Part shown: piece by piece, positions 11,816 through 23,551 of the stretch
Position numbering within the stretch: position 1 is the stretch's first letter
How the letters are laid out: each line of letters starts with the position of its first letter
Assembly: GCA_021018995.1 (NCBI GenBank)
Contig: CM037587.1
Span: forward strand, 4,094,866-4,158,865
Length of the DNA: 64,000 nt
Origin: Chloranthus sessilifolius
Taxonomy: Eukaryota; Streptophyta; Magnoliopsida; Chloranthales; Chloranthaceae
Direction: 5' to 3'
Made by a program: the position numbers and the translations under genes
Notes under the pieces: generated by a model
The model's database searches: none
What the model was told of the DNA's origin: nothing
Seen by the model: only the letters and a program-made list of their open reading frames with translations

Positions 11816-12753
11816 CAAGGACCCTAAACTACGTGAATGCTTATGAAGTGATGATTTCCCAAAATTAAACTAAATTAATTAAGCAAAAATCAATACATAA
11901 TTGCAATACCTAAAGGCTCATAGCTTTCCCTATAGAAGATCGTATAGATTTGGGTAGGATCTAGTCCATGTGCTAGATTCGTTAGCCTCACGGAAGGAAG
12001 ATCTTAGAGATAGAACTCTAGCCGCTTCCAGATTAGGGCGCTCGTAGTTCAATAATGGGATTGCTGATTTTCTCTGAGATTTTGATGCGGAATGGTTAAG
12101 GTGATATTTAAGGTGTATTGGATCAATCGATTCAACGGTTTAGATGAAGGCTAGGGTTGATGGTTTTCGGGATATTTGAAAGGATGATGGCTGAATTTAG
12201 GATTTATGGGATCAAAAGAAAACAGAGAAAATATAAAAGGATAGATTGTGTGGGCTTCACACCCTTGACTTCACACCAAACCCTTCTCGGGGAATAGATT
12301 TTGGGCTTCGCACCCTTGGCTTCACACCAAACCTTTCTCGGGAAGCGAAGATTCACTCTTCAAAGAAAACTCATCTCAAGTTCCAAAGCAAAAGCTCTTT
12401 TTCATTAATCAAAAACTAATTACAATGTTTATTTAGAGACCTTATATAGGTGGCCTCACAAAAGAAAATAAAATCCTAAAACAAATACTAAAAAAAAGAC
12501 AAGCATGCCCTTAAAAACCTAAATTTCGTCCAAATTCGTACTGTAGCTCGATCAATCGAGGTACTGTAGCAACTTTCAGTTTTCTCCAATTTTGAACTGC
12601 TCCCATTGTCCACAATCGATCGATCGATTGAATGGTCGATCAATCAACTGGGCATTGCTCCAACACACTAATTCTGCTCCTTTAAGCCTTTCTGAAGCTG
12701 AAAAATCTGTTGTGGCCCAATTCCAATGCTCTCGATCTTGACGTCTCCCGTTA
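11816..12753 (-). repeat. LTR of G2, left (3' LTR)
   Basis: 938 bp. Starts TGATGCGGGACAAGG on the + strand and ends at GTCTCCCGTTA. TATATAGG near 12455; TCGATCGA-type motifs at about 12548-12645. Confidence 0.85.
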
Positions 12754-13031
12754 TTCTCCTCGACTCAAAATATTTCATCACCGATGAAGCACGCATATAG
12801 TACTGATCAAGTGTATTGGGACTCGAGCGGTGGAACTCCTCGCAACGAACCTAAACAATCTCGACATCTGGTAACGTGTGAATATCATCTCGGTCGACTG
12901 TATCGAAGCGCACATTGTAAACCTCTCCTAGACGAACCAAATAACCCGGTTCGCCAACCCACTCTACCAAATATTTTTGAAGCTTCTCATCAACTCTCCC
13001 GGACCCGAAAGTCTTCATCACCGATGAAAGG

Positions 13032-13968
13032 TGACGTGGGACAACGACCCTAAAGTGCGTGAATATGATTTTGCTGCGGATTTGGCCGAAATTAAATAAA
13101 TTAATTCAAGTTTAATCGCAAAATTATCTTAAAATACCTTAGAGTTTGCAGAATTTTGATGAGTAGATCACGCGAGATCCAGTTAGGGTCCAGTTCGATT
13201 CGCAAGTACTATTAGACTTGAGGCGAGATCGGCCTAAAGATAAAACTCTAGCTTTTTCCAGGTTTGGGCGTTCGTCTTTGATCCGACGTAGATTCGCAGG
13301 CTCTAACTAGAGTTGTGAAATGGATTTATGGTTTTGTAATAGGCTTATGGTTTGGTTTAAGGTTATGGTTTCGAAAAGGGCTTTGGCTCTGATTGATTCA
13401 GGGTTCAGAAAAGGTTTAGGGTTTAGGGATCGAAATCAATAGATTGAGATTTAGAAAACAAGCAGGGATCAATAAGGTAAAAGATTCAAAGAAGACAGTA
13501 ATAGATAATAAAAAAGATAACAATAGCTTTTGGGAATCACTCCCTTGGCCTCACACCAAGCCCATCTCAGGCAAAGAATATTCAAGTATAAAAGCATTCA
13601 AAATATTCAATCAACTAATTAAAAAGTCTTTACAAGCCTCAATATATAGGTCACCAATAATTAAATTCGAAATAAAGAGTCCTAATATTAATAAAACACT
13701 AAAAAGGAAAGTTTTCGCAACAAAACTCAAAAAAATAGAAATCTCGTCTCGACGTCTACAAACGTCCGTAGTGCCCCACAGACGTCTGTGACCTACGGAC
13801 AGTGAGGGGGCAAAATCACGGACATCCGTCACTGTTTCACGGACGCCCGGTACTGTTCATCACGGACGTCCGTCACTATTCACTGTGAACAATAACTTTT
13901 TTTTTTCCTGAAGTTGAAATTCTGTTGCGGTTCTACTCTAATGCTCTCGATCTTGATGTTCCCCGTCA
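13032..13968 (-). repeat. LTR of G3, left (3' LTR)
   Basis: 937 bp, TGACGTGGGACAACG to TTCCCCGTCA. TATATAGG near 13643. The upstream array here is built of ACGGACGTCCGT-type palindromes (about 13750-13880) in place of TCGATCGA. Confidence 0.88.
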
Positions 13969-14177
13969 TTCTCCTCCACTCAAAATATTTCATCACTGAT
14001 GAAACACGCACATGGTACTGATCAAGTGTATTAGAACTTGCACGGTGGAACTCCTTGCAACTAGCCTAAACAATCTTGGCTCTTGGTGACGTATGATCAT
14101 CATCTCGGTTGATTGTAGCGGGACACACCAGTAAACCTCTCCTTGATGAACTTGATAACCCAGCTCGCCAACCCACT

Positions 14178-14981
14178 CTACCAAGTATTTTGAAGCTTCT
14201 CATCAACTCTCTCGGACCCGAAGGAATTCATCCTCGATGAAGTGTGATTGCAACATCGATCGAAAATACGGGAACTCAAGCGGTGAACTCTTTCATGACT
14301 GACCCATGTACTCTCGGTAGTCGAAGTACCAACAGATAATTTGTAGTGATTGTTGCTTGAATTAATCTTGTGTTTAATTTCGGCATGCAATGCAGAATGA
14401 GACTCAAAAGTTGACTCACAATACGACTCGAAATGTGAAGCAGTATGCAACTCGAGATTATGATGTGCATGTGTATCTATGGACTTGATACTCTTATGTG
14501 CATGCGATACTAACGACTCATATGTAGTGGGCTTTATCGACACTAGTGACTCATGTGTGATCGAATCAAGTGACTCATTGGTAGGTGCATTGATTGGCTC
14601 GTGTGTACTTGGTTCGACCAACTTCAAAGACTCCAGTGCACCCGACTCGATGAACTCGTGTGTACTTGCGTCAACCAAAACCAAAGACTCTGAGGTACTT
14701 GATTCAATTGACACTAATGGTTCTTGCGTACCCAGTTCGATGGACTCACGTGTATTCGACCCAACATCACTATCCACAAGGGAGATAGAAGTCTCTTTAA
14801 CACAAACGAGACTTTCGTCAGCTTCTTCCATCTCCTCTTCACTCATCACGGTTCTAGGGTCATACACTTCCTCTTCTACTTTCATATTTTTCAGCTCCTT
14901 ATAACTTTCGCTTTCAGTCAATAAATTCAGAGTGGGAAGTTTAATGGAGCACGGGTAAGCAAAGTGCAGAACCCTTGACAC
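14178..14981 (-). pseudogene. G3 Ser/Glu/His-rich repeat tract after the gag end
   Basis: Open for about 267 codons. It begins with the knuckle-side sequence (HFAYPCSIKLPTLNLL), then VYDPRTVMSEEEMEEADESL as in G2. About 150 residues follow with recurring STHE(P/S/F), ESLVSI and ESLKLVEP units, then HAEIKHKINSSNNHYKL (integrase C-terminal region) and a chromodomain start. It shares the order and much of the wording of the G2 tract, so the layout was inherited before the two copies separated. Confidence 0.68.
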
Positions 14982-15649
14982 TTAAAACAATTAGGGCACT
15001 TATTTGTCTTCTCAAACTATGTAGTAGGTGACGGTGTGTCAAAGGAACATACTTTTCAATAAGTGTCACTTTCATATCCTCCCATGTGGAGATGGGTTTA
15101 ATCCGACGAAACTCAACACGGAGTTTTATATGAAACGGCATTGCCCTTAAACTTTATTGTCACTAGTCTAATTTTGTACTCATCTGGTACATCATACCAA
15201 TCAAAATACTCCTCTACACTAGACAACCACTCTATGAAGATTTTAAGGTTCGCCGTACCCTCTAAATTTGGAACCTAATCTCTAATAGATTTTAGAAACT
15301 TCTAGGAAGGGTCGTACTCAGGTTCACGATGATGAGGGTATCCCCCTAACTCTAGTTTCATCACGACTTTGGGGACTTTGCCAAAAATTTGGGGTGTAGT
15401 GGTTCCCTCGTTCGGCTAGCACCCTTTCATGACGGGTAAGGAATTCATGGTGGTGTGTAAGTGACTCATACATGATACTCGACACAAACACAACTGAGAC
15501 ACAATTCTATGGACCACACAACAGTTGAGGAATTTTAACAAACACTAGACGTGCATACTTTTGAACACAAATGAGATAAAATGCAATAAAAATTAAAATG
15601 ACACACAATATGCCCTAACCTAGAAAACTTAGGGCTTTGATACCAAAAC

Positions 15650-17393
15650 TGACGCGGGACAACGATCCCAAAATGCGTGAATATGATTTTGATGCGGATT
15701 TGGCCGAAATTAAATAAATTAATTCAAGTTTAATCGCAAAATTATCTTAAAATACCTTAGGGTTTGCAGAATTTTGATGAGTAGATCACGCGAGATCTAG
15801 TTAGGGTTCAGTCTGATGCGCAAGTACTATTAGACTTGAGGCGAGATCGGCCTAAAGATAAAACTCTGGCTTTTTCCAGGCTTGGGCGTTCGTCTTCGAT
15901 CCGACGTAGATTCGTAGGCTCTAACTAGAGTTGTGAAATGGATTTATTATTTTGTAATAGGCTTATGGTTTGGTTTAAGGTTATGGTTTCGAAAAACGCT
16001 TTGGCTCTGATTGATTTAGGGTTCAGAAAAGGTTTAGGGTTTAGGGATCGAAATCAATAGCTTGAGATTTAGAAAACAAGCAGGGATCAATAAGGTAAAA
16101 GATTCAAAGAAGATAGTGATAGATAATAGAAAAGATAACAATAGCTTTTGGGAATCACTCCCTTGGCCTCACACCAAACCCATCTCAGGCAAAGAATATT
16201 CAAGCATAAAAGCATTCAAAATATTCAATCAACTAATTAAAAAGTCTTTACAAGCCTCAATATATAGGCCACCAATAATTAAATTCGAAATAAAGAGTCC
16301 TAATACTAATAAAACACTAAAAAGGAAAGTTTTCGCAACAAATAGCAATGGTAATTTTACGGTGAAAAGCCTATACAATTTGGAGACTCGTCGCCCGCTG
16401 GTGCTTTTCGAAGGGAGATGGCTGTGGAAAGCTCTGATTCCCTACAAGATCAGATTTTTCGTGTGGACCCTCTGCAAGGAGAGAATTCTCACGCGGGATC
16501 AACTGTTACGTAGGGGGAAAGATGTGGCGACTAGCTGTGTTATGTGCAGTACGGGGGAGGAGACTACGACGCACCTCTTCCTCCACTGTAGTATGGCCCG
16601 TATGATTTGGAACGCGGTACTCAGATCCTTGGGCCTGAGCTGGGTAATGGCGGAGACCCCTTACCAGCACCTCCTTAGCTGGGCCCCGCGATTGGAGTAT
16701 GCGGAGCCACAGGTGCATACTAGATGTGCTGTCTTCTCGGTCTTTTTGTGCATCTGGCTGGAGCACAACGCCAGAATTTTTGAGGATACTAGCAGACCTA
16801 TGGGTCTCATTGTCAAATCCATCAAGGACCTAGTGGGCTTTTGGGGAGGAGCAGCTGCGAGGGGGAGTGGGCAAACCTCTACCCTGTGGGATCCAGGCTG
16901 AGTGGATGTCAGGTGTTTATCGCGGTCTTGCGCGGTTTTTCCTTTTCCTTTTCCTCTTTCTTTTGTATTTCGACACCCTTTCCGGGTCCCCTTTATCAGT
17001 TTTCTCTTGTATTGGGTTCTCAGCGCCTTGCTGTGTTTCAATATAATATTTTTTATTGATAAAAAAATAAATAAATATAGGCCACCAATAATTTAATTCG
17101 AAATAAAGAGTCTTAATACTAATAAAATACTAAAAAGGAAAGTTTCGCAATAAAACTCAAAAAAATAGAAATCCCATCAAGACGTCCGTGACCTACGGAC
17201 AGTAAGGGGGCAAAATCACGGACATCCGTCATTGTTTCACGGACGTCCGGTATTGTTCATAACGGATGCCCGTCACTATTCATGGACGTTCGTCATTGTT
17301 CACTGTGAACAGTAACTTTTTTTTTTTTTTTCCTAAAGTTGAAATTCTGTTGCGGTTCAACTTCAATGCTCTCGATCTTGACGTTCCCCGTCA
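15650..17393 (-). repeat. LTR of G3, right (5' LTR), carrying a LINE insertion
   Basis: TGACGCGGGACAACG to GTTCCCCGTCA. The LTR proper is interrupted by the L1 fragment at 16343-17074 and one copy of its long target duplication. ACGGACGTCCGT-type motifs at about 17178-17295. Confidence 0.88.
16343..17074 (+). mobile_element. 5'-truncated L1-type LINE in the G3 LTR
   Basis: The coding part (to the stop at 16899-16901) is the C-terminal zf-RVT region of ORF2. It shows WLWKALIPYKIRFFVWTLC, ILTRDQLLRR, the Cys/His knuckle CVMCSTGEETTTHLFLHC and WLEHNARIFED. A T-rich 3' UTR follows, ending TTTATTGATAAAAAAATAAA. The flanking LTR sequence is duplicated over about 80 bp: 16262-16342 before and 17075-17154 after the element, beginning ATATAGGCCACCAATAATT. 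Everything 5' of the last third of ORF2 is missing. An open frame from 16062 runs from LTR sequence straight into it; that is chance, not a gene. Confidence 0.85.
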
Positions 17394-17881
17394 AAAGGTA
17401 ATCGCGATATCTATCGGAAATACAGGAACTCAAACGACGAATTCTCTTATGATTGACCCATGCACTTTCGGTAGTCGACTCACCAACTCTCAGCATTTCA
17501 TAAACTAGAAACTCTCTGCCGCAGGTGAATGCCACAAGATCATCCTAAATTTTCTCAATTTCTTCTTTCCTCTGCCTGCTTGGGTAGGAAAGGGGTATCG
17601 ACTGCAAAGTTGGGACAGGATCGTGAATAAGGGGCGTTTGAAAAAGATTGCAGGGTCGTAGGGTTGAGCTTAGAGAGGGAACTAGGTCCTCCACATTGAA
17701 CGTTGAACTAATCCTTGTATCTGGAGGAAGCTCAAGAATGCACACGCTAGGACCACTCATTGCGACAAGTCCAAAAGGTCTAGTGCCGTGGGCTTGGAGC
17801 TTCCTTGCGACTCCCGATGGGAATCGTTCATATCTAATCCGGACCATTGCATGATCATTTAATTGGAATTCCATAAAAGCC

Positions 17882-18829
17882 TTAGGTAATTGCATCGATA
17901 TTTTGAGTTTCATTGTATAAATTAATTTTAAGCTTAATTTCGGTATGCAATGCAAAATGACACTCAAAAGTTGACTCACAATAAGACTTAGAATGTATAG
18001 CAGTATGCAACTTGAGACTATGATGTGCATGCGTGTCTATGGACTCGATACTCTCATGTGCATGCGACGCTAATGACTCGCATGTAATCGACTGGAGTAC
18101 TCTTGACTCTAATAACATCAACGACTTAGGCACAACCAACTCTGTGGGCACTGTCAGCTCATGTGAATCAAAGGACACTAATGGCTCATGTACGCTCGGT
18201 TCGACCAACTTCAAAGATTTAAGTGCACACGACTCTCCCGCCAACAAGGACTCGTGCACAAATGGCTCTATGGGCACTAACAAATCGTGCGTGCGTGACT
18301 CAGTTGACTCATGTGTGGGCAACCAAACATCATTACTCACAAGGGAAATATGGGTCTCTTTAACGCAAACTAGACTCTCATCAGCTTCTTCCATCTCCTC
18401 TTCACTCATCACGGTACGAGGGTCATACACTTCTTTCTCTTTCCTATTCTCCGACTTTATAAAACTCTTTCTTTTAGCCAATAAATTTGGAGTAGGAAGT
18501 TTTATGGAGCATTGGTAAGCAAAGTGTCCAAATCCGTAACACTTGGAGCAATCAGGACATTTGTCTGTCTTAGTTTTAAAAAATCGTAAAAGGTGACGGT
18601 GTGTAAGAGGAACATAATTCTCGATAAGTCGCTCCCTCATGTCCTCCCTTAGTGTGATGGGTTTCCAATTAGCTAACTCGCATATAAACTCAACATTAGT
18701 CCAATAGATTTTGGCGTTGCCCTCCAACTTTGTTTTTACTAGCCTAACTGTGTACTCATTCGGTACGTCATACCAATCAAAATAGTCCTCTACACTAGAC
18801 AACCATTCCATGAAGGTCTTAGGATTCAT
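17882..18829 (-). pseudogene. G2 gag with zinc knuckle and Ser/Glu/His repeat tract
   Basis: Open for about 315 codons on the - strand. The first part is Ty3/gypsy gag (FMEWLSSVEDYFDWYDV, YWTNVEFICELANWKPIT). A zinc knuckle follows (CPDCSKCYGFGHFAYQC region), then a basic linker, an acidic stretch (SEEEMEEADESL), and about 140 residues of loose repeats around HESxE, HEPLV and SLxLVEP. It ends with sequence like the integrase C-terminal helix of related elements. The same arrangement is seen in G3. The repeat tract has no function I can name. Confidence 0.7.
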
Positions 18830-19295
18830 CCATCCCTCAAAATATGGAACTTCATTCCAAATAGATTTTAGAAATCTCCCTCAAAATATGGAACTTCATT
18901 CCAAATAGATTTTAGAAATCTCTTGACAGGGTCGTACTCAGGTGCACGATAGTTAAGATATCCCCTAACACACAAGTCAACTTTGATGTCCCTAAGGGCA
19001 TTGACAAGCTTGCTCATGTTCATGGTGATCATGGCTTACTAACACGGGTTCTAACTGACATGCAATTATAAACCAACAAAGAGTGAGGAATTTTATCAAA
19101 TGCTAGATGTGCACACTGGTGAACACAAATGAAATAAAATTTCATTAAATTAAAATGACATGCACATATGAACCAACAATGGATGAGGACTTTTGTCAAA
19201 CACAAGACGTGCACAAACAAGGCCGAAATAAAATGCAATAAATCAAAATGTCACACAATATGCCCTAACCTAGAACTTGGCTTTGATACCAAAAC

Positions 19296-20229
19296 TGATG
19301 TGGGACAAGGACCCTAAACTACGTGAATTCTCATGAAGTGATGATTTGCCAAAATTAAACTAAATTAATTAAGCAAAAATCAGTGCATAATCGCAATACC
19401 TTAAGGTTCATGGCTTTCCTCATAGAAAATCGTGTAGATTTGGGTAGGGTCCAGTCCATGCGCTAGATCCGTTAGTCTCGCGTAAGAAAGATCCTAGAGA
19501 TAGAACTCTAGCCTCTTCCAGATTATGGCGCTCGTAGTTCAATAATGGGATTGCTGATTTTCTCCGAGATTTTGATGCGGAATGGTTAAGGTGAGATTTA
19601 AGGTGTATTGGATCAATCGGTTCAACGGTTTAGATGAAGGCTGGGGTTGATGGTTTTCGGGATATTTAAAAGGATGATGGCTGAATTTAGGATTTATGGG
19701 ATCAAAAGAAAACAAAGAAAATATAAAAGGATAGATTGTGTGGGCTTCACACCAAACCCTTATCGGGAAATAGATTTTGGGCTTCACACCCTTGGCCTCA
19801 CACCAAACCCTTCTCGGGAAGCGAAGATTCACTCTTCGAAGAAAACTCATCTTAAGTTCCAAAGCAAAAGCTCTTTTTCATTAATCAAAAACTAATTACA
19901 ATATTTATTTAGAGACCTTATATAGGAGGCCTTACAAAAGAAAATAAAACCCTAAAACAAATACTAAAAAAAAGACAAGTATGCCCATAAAAACCTAAAT
20001 TTCGTCCAAATTCGCACTGTAGCTCGATCGATCGAGTTACTGTAGTAACTTTCAGTTTTCTCCGATTTTGAATTGCTCCCACTGGCCATAATCGATCGAT
20101 CGATTGAATGGTCGATCAATCGACTGGGCATTGCTCCAATACACTAATTCTGCTCCTTTAAGCCTTTCTGAAGCTGAAAAATCTGTTGCGGCCCGATTCC
20201 AATGCTCTCGATCTTGACATCCCCCGTCA
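19296..20229 (-). repeat. LTR of G2, right (5' LTR)
   Basis: 934 bp, TGATGTGGGACAAGG to CCCCCGTCA. TATATAGG near 19920; TCGATCGA-type motifs at about 20025-20115. The primer site lies immediately left of it. Confidence 0.88.
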
Positions 20230-20399
20230 ACTTGGCTATCTTTACTTCACCCACTTGTATATCTGGGAAAAAAAATTACTTCGCCCACCCTATTCGAGAT
20301 GTCCTCCTTAAACTCACCATCAGACAGTATTGTAGAGTCCAAATACCGAAATCTATTGCGCTATGAAACTAATTATTTTCTATTTTGACCAAATATCCT

Positions 20400-22145
20400 C
20401 TACGGTCCCTCATTTGCTAAATTTCACTCCATATATTTAGTCTTTGTTTTGCTAATTTTTAAGCCTCCTGATTCTAGAGCCATTTTTCAAAGTTCCAACT
20501 TATCATTTAATTATTTCCTTGTTTTTTCCATTAGTATCACATCATCCATAAACAACATATACCATGGGACCGTATTATCTTTCTACTATCAATACAACAA
20601 TAGCCAATGCAAATACTTAAAGACTAGAAGAAGGCCAATTGCAATGTGGAATTCAATTGCATCTCCACACATAGTTCATATGCTAGTTATTTCCCCTTTA
20701 TACATGTCTAGAATAATTTTAATATATTTATTTGGAATGCATTTTCTCTTTTCGTGTTCATTAGATGATCTTTCTTGGCTCCCTATCATAAGCCTTCTCC
20801 AATTGGTAAAAACCATATGTAATCTTTTCCTCCTAAGTCCTAACACTCAACTTTTCCATATGTTGCTTCAACAAGAAAATGACTTTAATTTTTATTTTCC
20901 TGATATAAATCCAAACTGTTCTAAAAAATATTTGATTCCTGTCTTAGACGTTGTTCTACTACTCTCTCCTAGCGCGGGACGATAACCCTAAAATGCGTGA
21001 TTAATAATTTAATGCAATTTGGCCGAAATTAAATAAAATTAATTCAAGCTTAATCTCAAAATTAACTCGATACCTTCGGGTTCAGAGAATTCGGATAAGT
21101 AGATCACGCGAGATCAGGGTAGGGTCCAGTCCGATGCGCAAGTACCGTTAGATTTAAGACGGGATCGGGCCTAGAGATAGAACTCTAACTTTTCCCAGGC
21201 TTGGGCATTCGTCTTCGATCCGATGTAGATTCACGGGTTCGAACTAGGGTTGCGGAATTGGTTTTATAATAGGCCTATGGCTTGGTTTAGGTTTATGGTT
21301 TAGAAAAGGGTTTGGCTCTGACTGATTTAGGGTTCCAAAAAAAAGGTTTAGGGTTTGGGATCAAGAAATCAATAGAATGGGATTTAGGAAAGCAAGCAGA
21401 GATCGATAAATAGCAAATATAATGAAAGATCAAGAAAATAGATGACAAAAGATAAACAAGAAGATATATGAGAATCACTCCCTTGGCCTCACACCAAACC
21501 CATCTCAGGAAGAGAATATTCAAGCAATAATGCATTCAAAATATTCAAAAACTAATTAAATTGTTTTTACAAGCCTCCTTATATAGGCCACCAAGTATTA
21601 ATTCGAAATAAAAGAGTCCTAATAACAATAAAAAATTAAAAAGGCAATTTCCGTAAAAATTAAAATTCCCGTCGCGACGCCCGTGACCTACAGACAATGG
21701 GGGGTCAAAATCACGGACGTCCGTCACTGTTCATCACGGATGTCCGTCATTGTTCATCAATTTTTATTTTTTGTTTTTTTTCATTGAAGCTGAAAATTCT
21801 GTTGCCGATCTTGACGTCCCCCGTCAGTTTCATAACTCTTAAGTTTAATATCTTGGTAGTTAGCAAATTTTTGAATATCCCTTCATTCTTATAGAAAAGG
21901 AGAACAGTGCTCTTTCTCAATTCTTTGGATATATTTCTTGTTGTTGCTGTGTTAAATAATTTGGTCAACCAAAAAAGCCACCTCTCTCCTGTCACAATCC
22001 AAATCTTTGTAGGGATTCCATGTGGTCGCAATGCTTTCATTTTATTCGTCTTTGCTAAGGCTAATTTTACTTTTGTTTCAACTTTCAAGTAATTTGTTAA
22101 CATTCCTTGATTTGGTCTCCTTTTTGCTCGACTTTCTTCACGCAT
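20400..22145 (-). mobile_element. RTE-like LINE fragment, split by a solo LTR
   Basis: The - strand piece 22145-21827 reads KVKLALAKTNKMKALRPHGI, LFNTATTRNISKELRKSTVL and YKNEGIFKN, the thumb-side start of RTE-type reverse transcriptase (family form MKNGKAxGPDGIPxExWK ... WRxSxLVPIYKNKGD). Across the LTR it resumes at about 20970 with ERVVEQRLRQ, and the active-site motif FMDD appears near 20550 (catalytic YADD/FVDD position). Several frameshifts and stops. The 5' endonuclease part and the 3' tail were not found, and boundaries are approximate. Confidence 0.7.
20970..21826 (-). repeat. solo LTR of the G3-type group, in the RTE-like LINE
   Basis: 857 bp, TAGCGCGGGACGATAACCC to GACGTCCCCCGTCA on the + strand. 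It has GGACGTCCGT palindromes near 21715-21750 and TATATAGG near 21580, as in G3. No internal region is attached. The flanking 5 bp do not match, so the insertion is old or its ends have drifted. Confidence 0.78.
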
Positions 22146-22188
22146 TCCATTTTTAAGAACTTACAAAAAATCCTTTCCATGTGTTATT

Positions 22189-22480
22189 TGTTGAAGTTTA
22201 GTCCCACATCATGTAAATTATAGCCTTGTCTCTCCCCTTATAATATGTTGGGCCCCTCCACTCATTGCCAATTGGTATTGAGATGGATACCCAAAAGTTA
22301 TCATGGTATCAGAGTAGGCCTTTCTCCACTCCACATCACCCAGTTCAATTAGCCAATTGGTTTTGAGTTGGATGCACAAATTTATCATACTATCAGAGCA
22401 TGCCCTTTTCCACTCCACGTCACCCAGTTCAATTGTCCACGTGATTTGGCTCAGTCCCGATATGGGACTAAACTTCAGCA
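22189..22480. mobile_element. TRIM-like element with inverted terminal LTR sequence
   Basis: A short LTR of 115 bp (22189-22303, TGTTGAAGTTTAGTCCCACA to AAGTTATCA) is followed at once by the primer site TGGTATCAGAGTAGG. A degenerate second copy of the LTR end plus primer site (TACTATCAGAGC) follows at about 22335-22395. The right end is the LTR start in reverse orientation (TATGGGACTAAACTTCAGCA, ends 22480). Flanks TTATT and TTCTT match at 4 of 5. No coding sequence. Identified by size and structure, not by a named family. Confidence 0.65.
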
Positions 22481-22609
22481 TTCTTTATGTCATTCTCTTT
22501 CATCTTCATCCTTAATTTACCTTACCTAGTTGGAGCCTTAAGTTTCCTTTCTCTTGTCTTGGCAAGCTTATAGATCTCTCTCATTCATCTCCAACTTGGC
22601 ATACTTAAC

Positions 22610-22832
22610 TTTGGTAATAAGGGTTTATAGTTTTATAATTATGGTTAGGAGAAGAAGAAGGAAGATGTGAGAAGAATTAGGATTGTGTGAGTTATATTTG
22701 CTGACACCCTTCCGTACTATTATATATAACTATATACCACTTAAAAAACAGCATCACATGTAAACCACTAACACTCACATATCAACATAATACAGCTATA
22801 CTCGCCGTACTAACTCTGTAGACACACCAACA
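22610..22832 (-). repeat. probable 3' LTR of copia D
   Basis: It ends on the + strand at ACACACCAACA, next to TTCCCTTCAAATTGG (polypurine tract complement). The left border is uncertain; TTTATAGT near 22626 may mark it. About 220 bp. Confidence 0.5.
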
Positions 22833-23551
22833 TTCCCTTCAAATTGGAGAGTAGATATCTATCATGCCCAACTTGGAGGTGATGCCATACAATCAATTTC
22901 TTCCACAACCTTAATAATTATATCAACCAGCTGATCTTCTGAACATAGTTGAGGTACAAAAATTCTTTTAACTAAACCTTTTCCCCTATAAAATGACATT
23001 CTATGTTAATATATGCTTGGTCCTTTCGTGTTATCCTGGATATTCTGTTATATGAAGTGCTGTTTAATTATCTCATTCTAGTATCATAGGAAGCTTCACA
23101 TTAATTCCGAGATTGGGCAAGATGAATCTAAACCCCATCTCTTCACAGGCACCTTGGGACATGACCCTGTATTCTCTTTGTACACTTGAATTTGAAACAA
23201 TATGTTGTCTTACTTTTTCATGTGACTAAGTTCCCACCAAGGAATGTGCAATAGCCCGAAGTAGATCATCTATTACTTAGAGATCCTGCCTAATCGATAT
23301 CAATAAGCATGTCAATATCAAACTGTCAGGATTACTGTCGAGTAAGCCTCTCCTTGGACTACCCTTTGAGTATCTTAAAATTCTATATATAGCATCTAAG
23401 TGAGTGGTCCTGGGTGCATGCATAAACTGGCTCACCATACTTGCGGCATGAACAATATCAAGGCAAGTCACGGAAAGATAGATAAGCTTTCTCACAGGCC
23501 GTTGATACATTCTGGCATCATTGCGGAGTTCACCATCCTCTCCATTAATTC

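Larger units (their letters stand above)
13032..17393 (-). mobile_element. Ty3/gypsy chromovirus fossil G3, non-autonomous layout, nested in G2
   Basis: Flanked by the duplication AAAGG (13027-13031, 17394-17398) inside the chromodomain end of G2. LTRs are 13032-13968 and 15650-17393 (the latter enlarged by a LINE). Primer site TTTTGGTATCAAAG at about 15635-15649. The interior of 1.7 kb carries gag pieces (14941-15141 and around 14900), the same acidic and Ser/Glu/His-rich tract as G2 (14178-14880), and the integrase/chromodomain end (13969-14280). No reverse transcriptase is seen. The LTRs differ by roughly 3-4% by eye, so it is younger than G2, as the nesting requires. Confidence 0.85.
11816..20229 (-). 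mobile_element. Ty3/gypsy chromovirus fossil G2, non-autonomous layout, contains G3
   Basis: Flanked by the duplication ACTTG (11811-11815, 20230-20234). LTRs are 11816-12753 and 19296-20229; a primer site TTTTGGTATCAAAG lies at about 19281-19294. Excluding G3, the interior holds gag with a zinc knuckle (17882-18829), a long Ser/Glu/His-rich repeat tract within that frame, and the integrase C-terminal and chromodomain-like end (17399-17880 and 12754-13031, e.g. LQKYLVEWVGEPGY). I see no protease, reverse transcriptase, RNase H or integrase core. The LTRs differ by roughly 5% by eye, suggesting a few million years. Broken, with several breaks. Confidence 0.85.

Noticed and set aside
16062-16901. 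279-codon + strand frame as a gene
   Set aside because: Its first third is LTR sequence also present at 13444-13720 and the rest is the truncated LINE tail, so it is a chance fusion.
20965-21831. 5-bp target duplication for the solo LTR at 20970
   Set aside because: Flanks TCTCC and GTTTC do not match. The insertion is supported only by the RTE-like sequence resuming on the other side.
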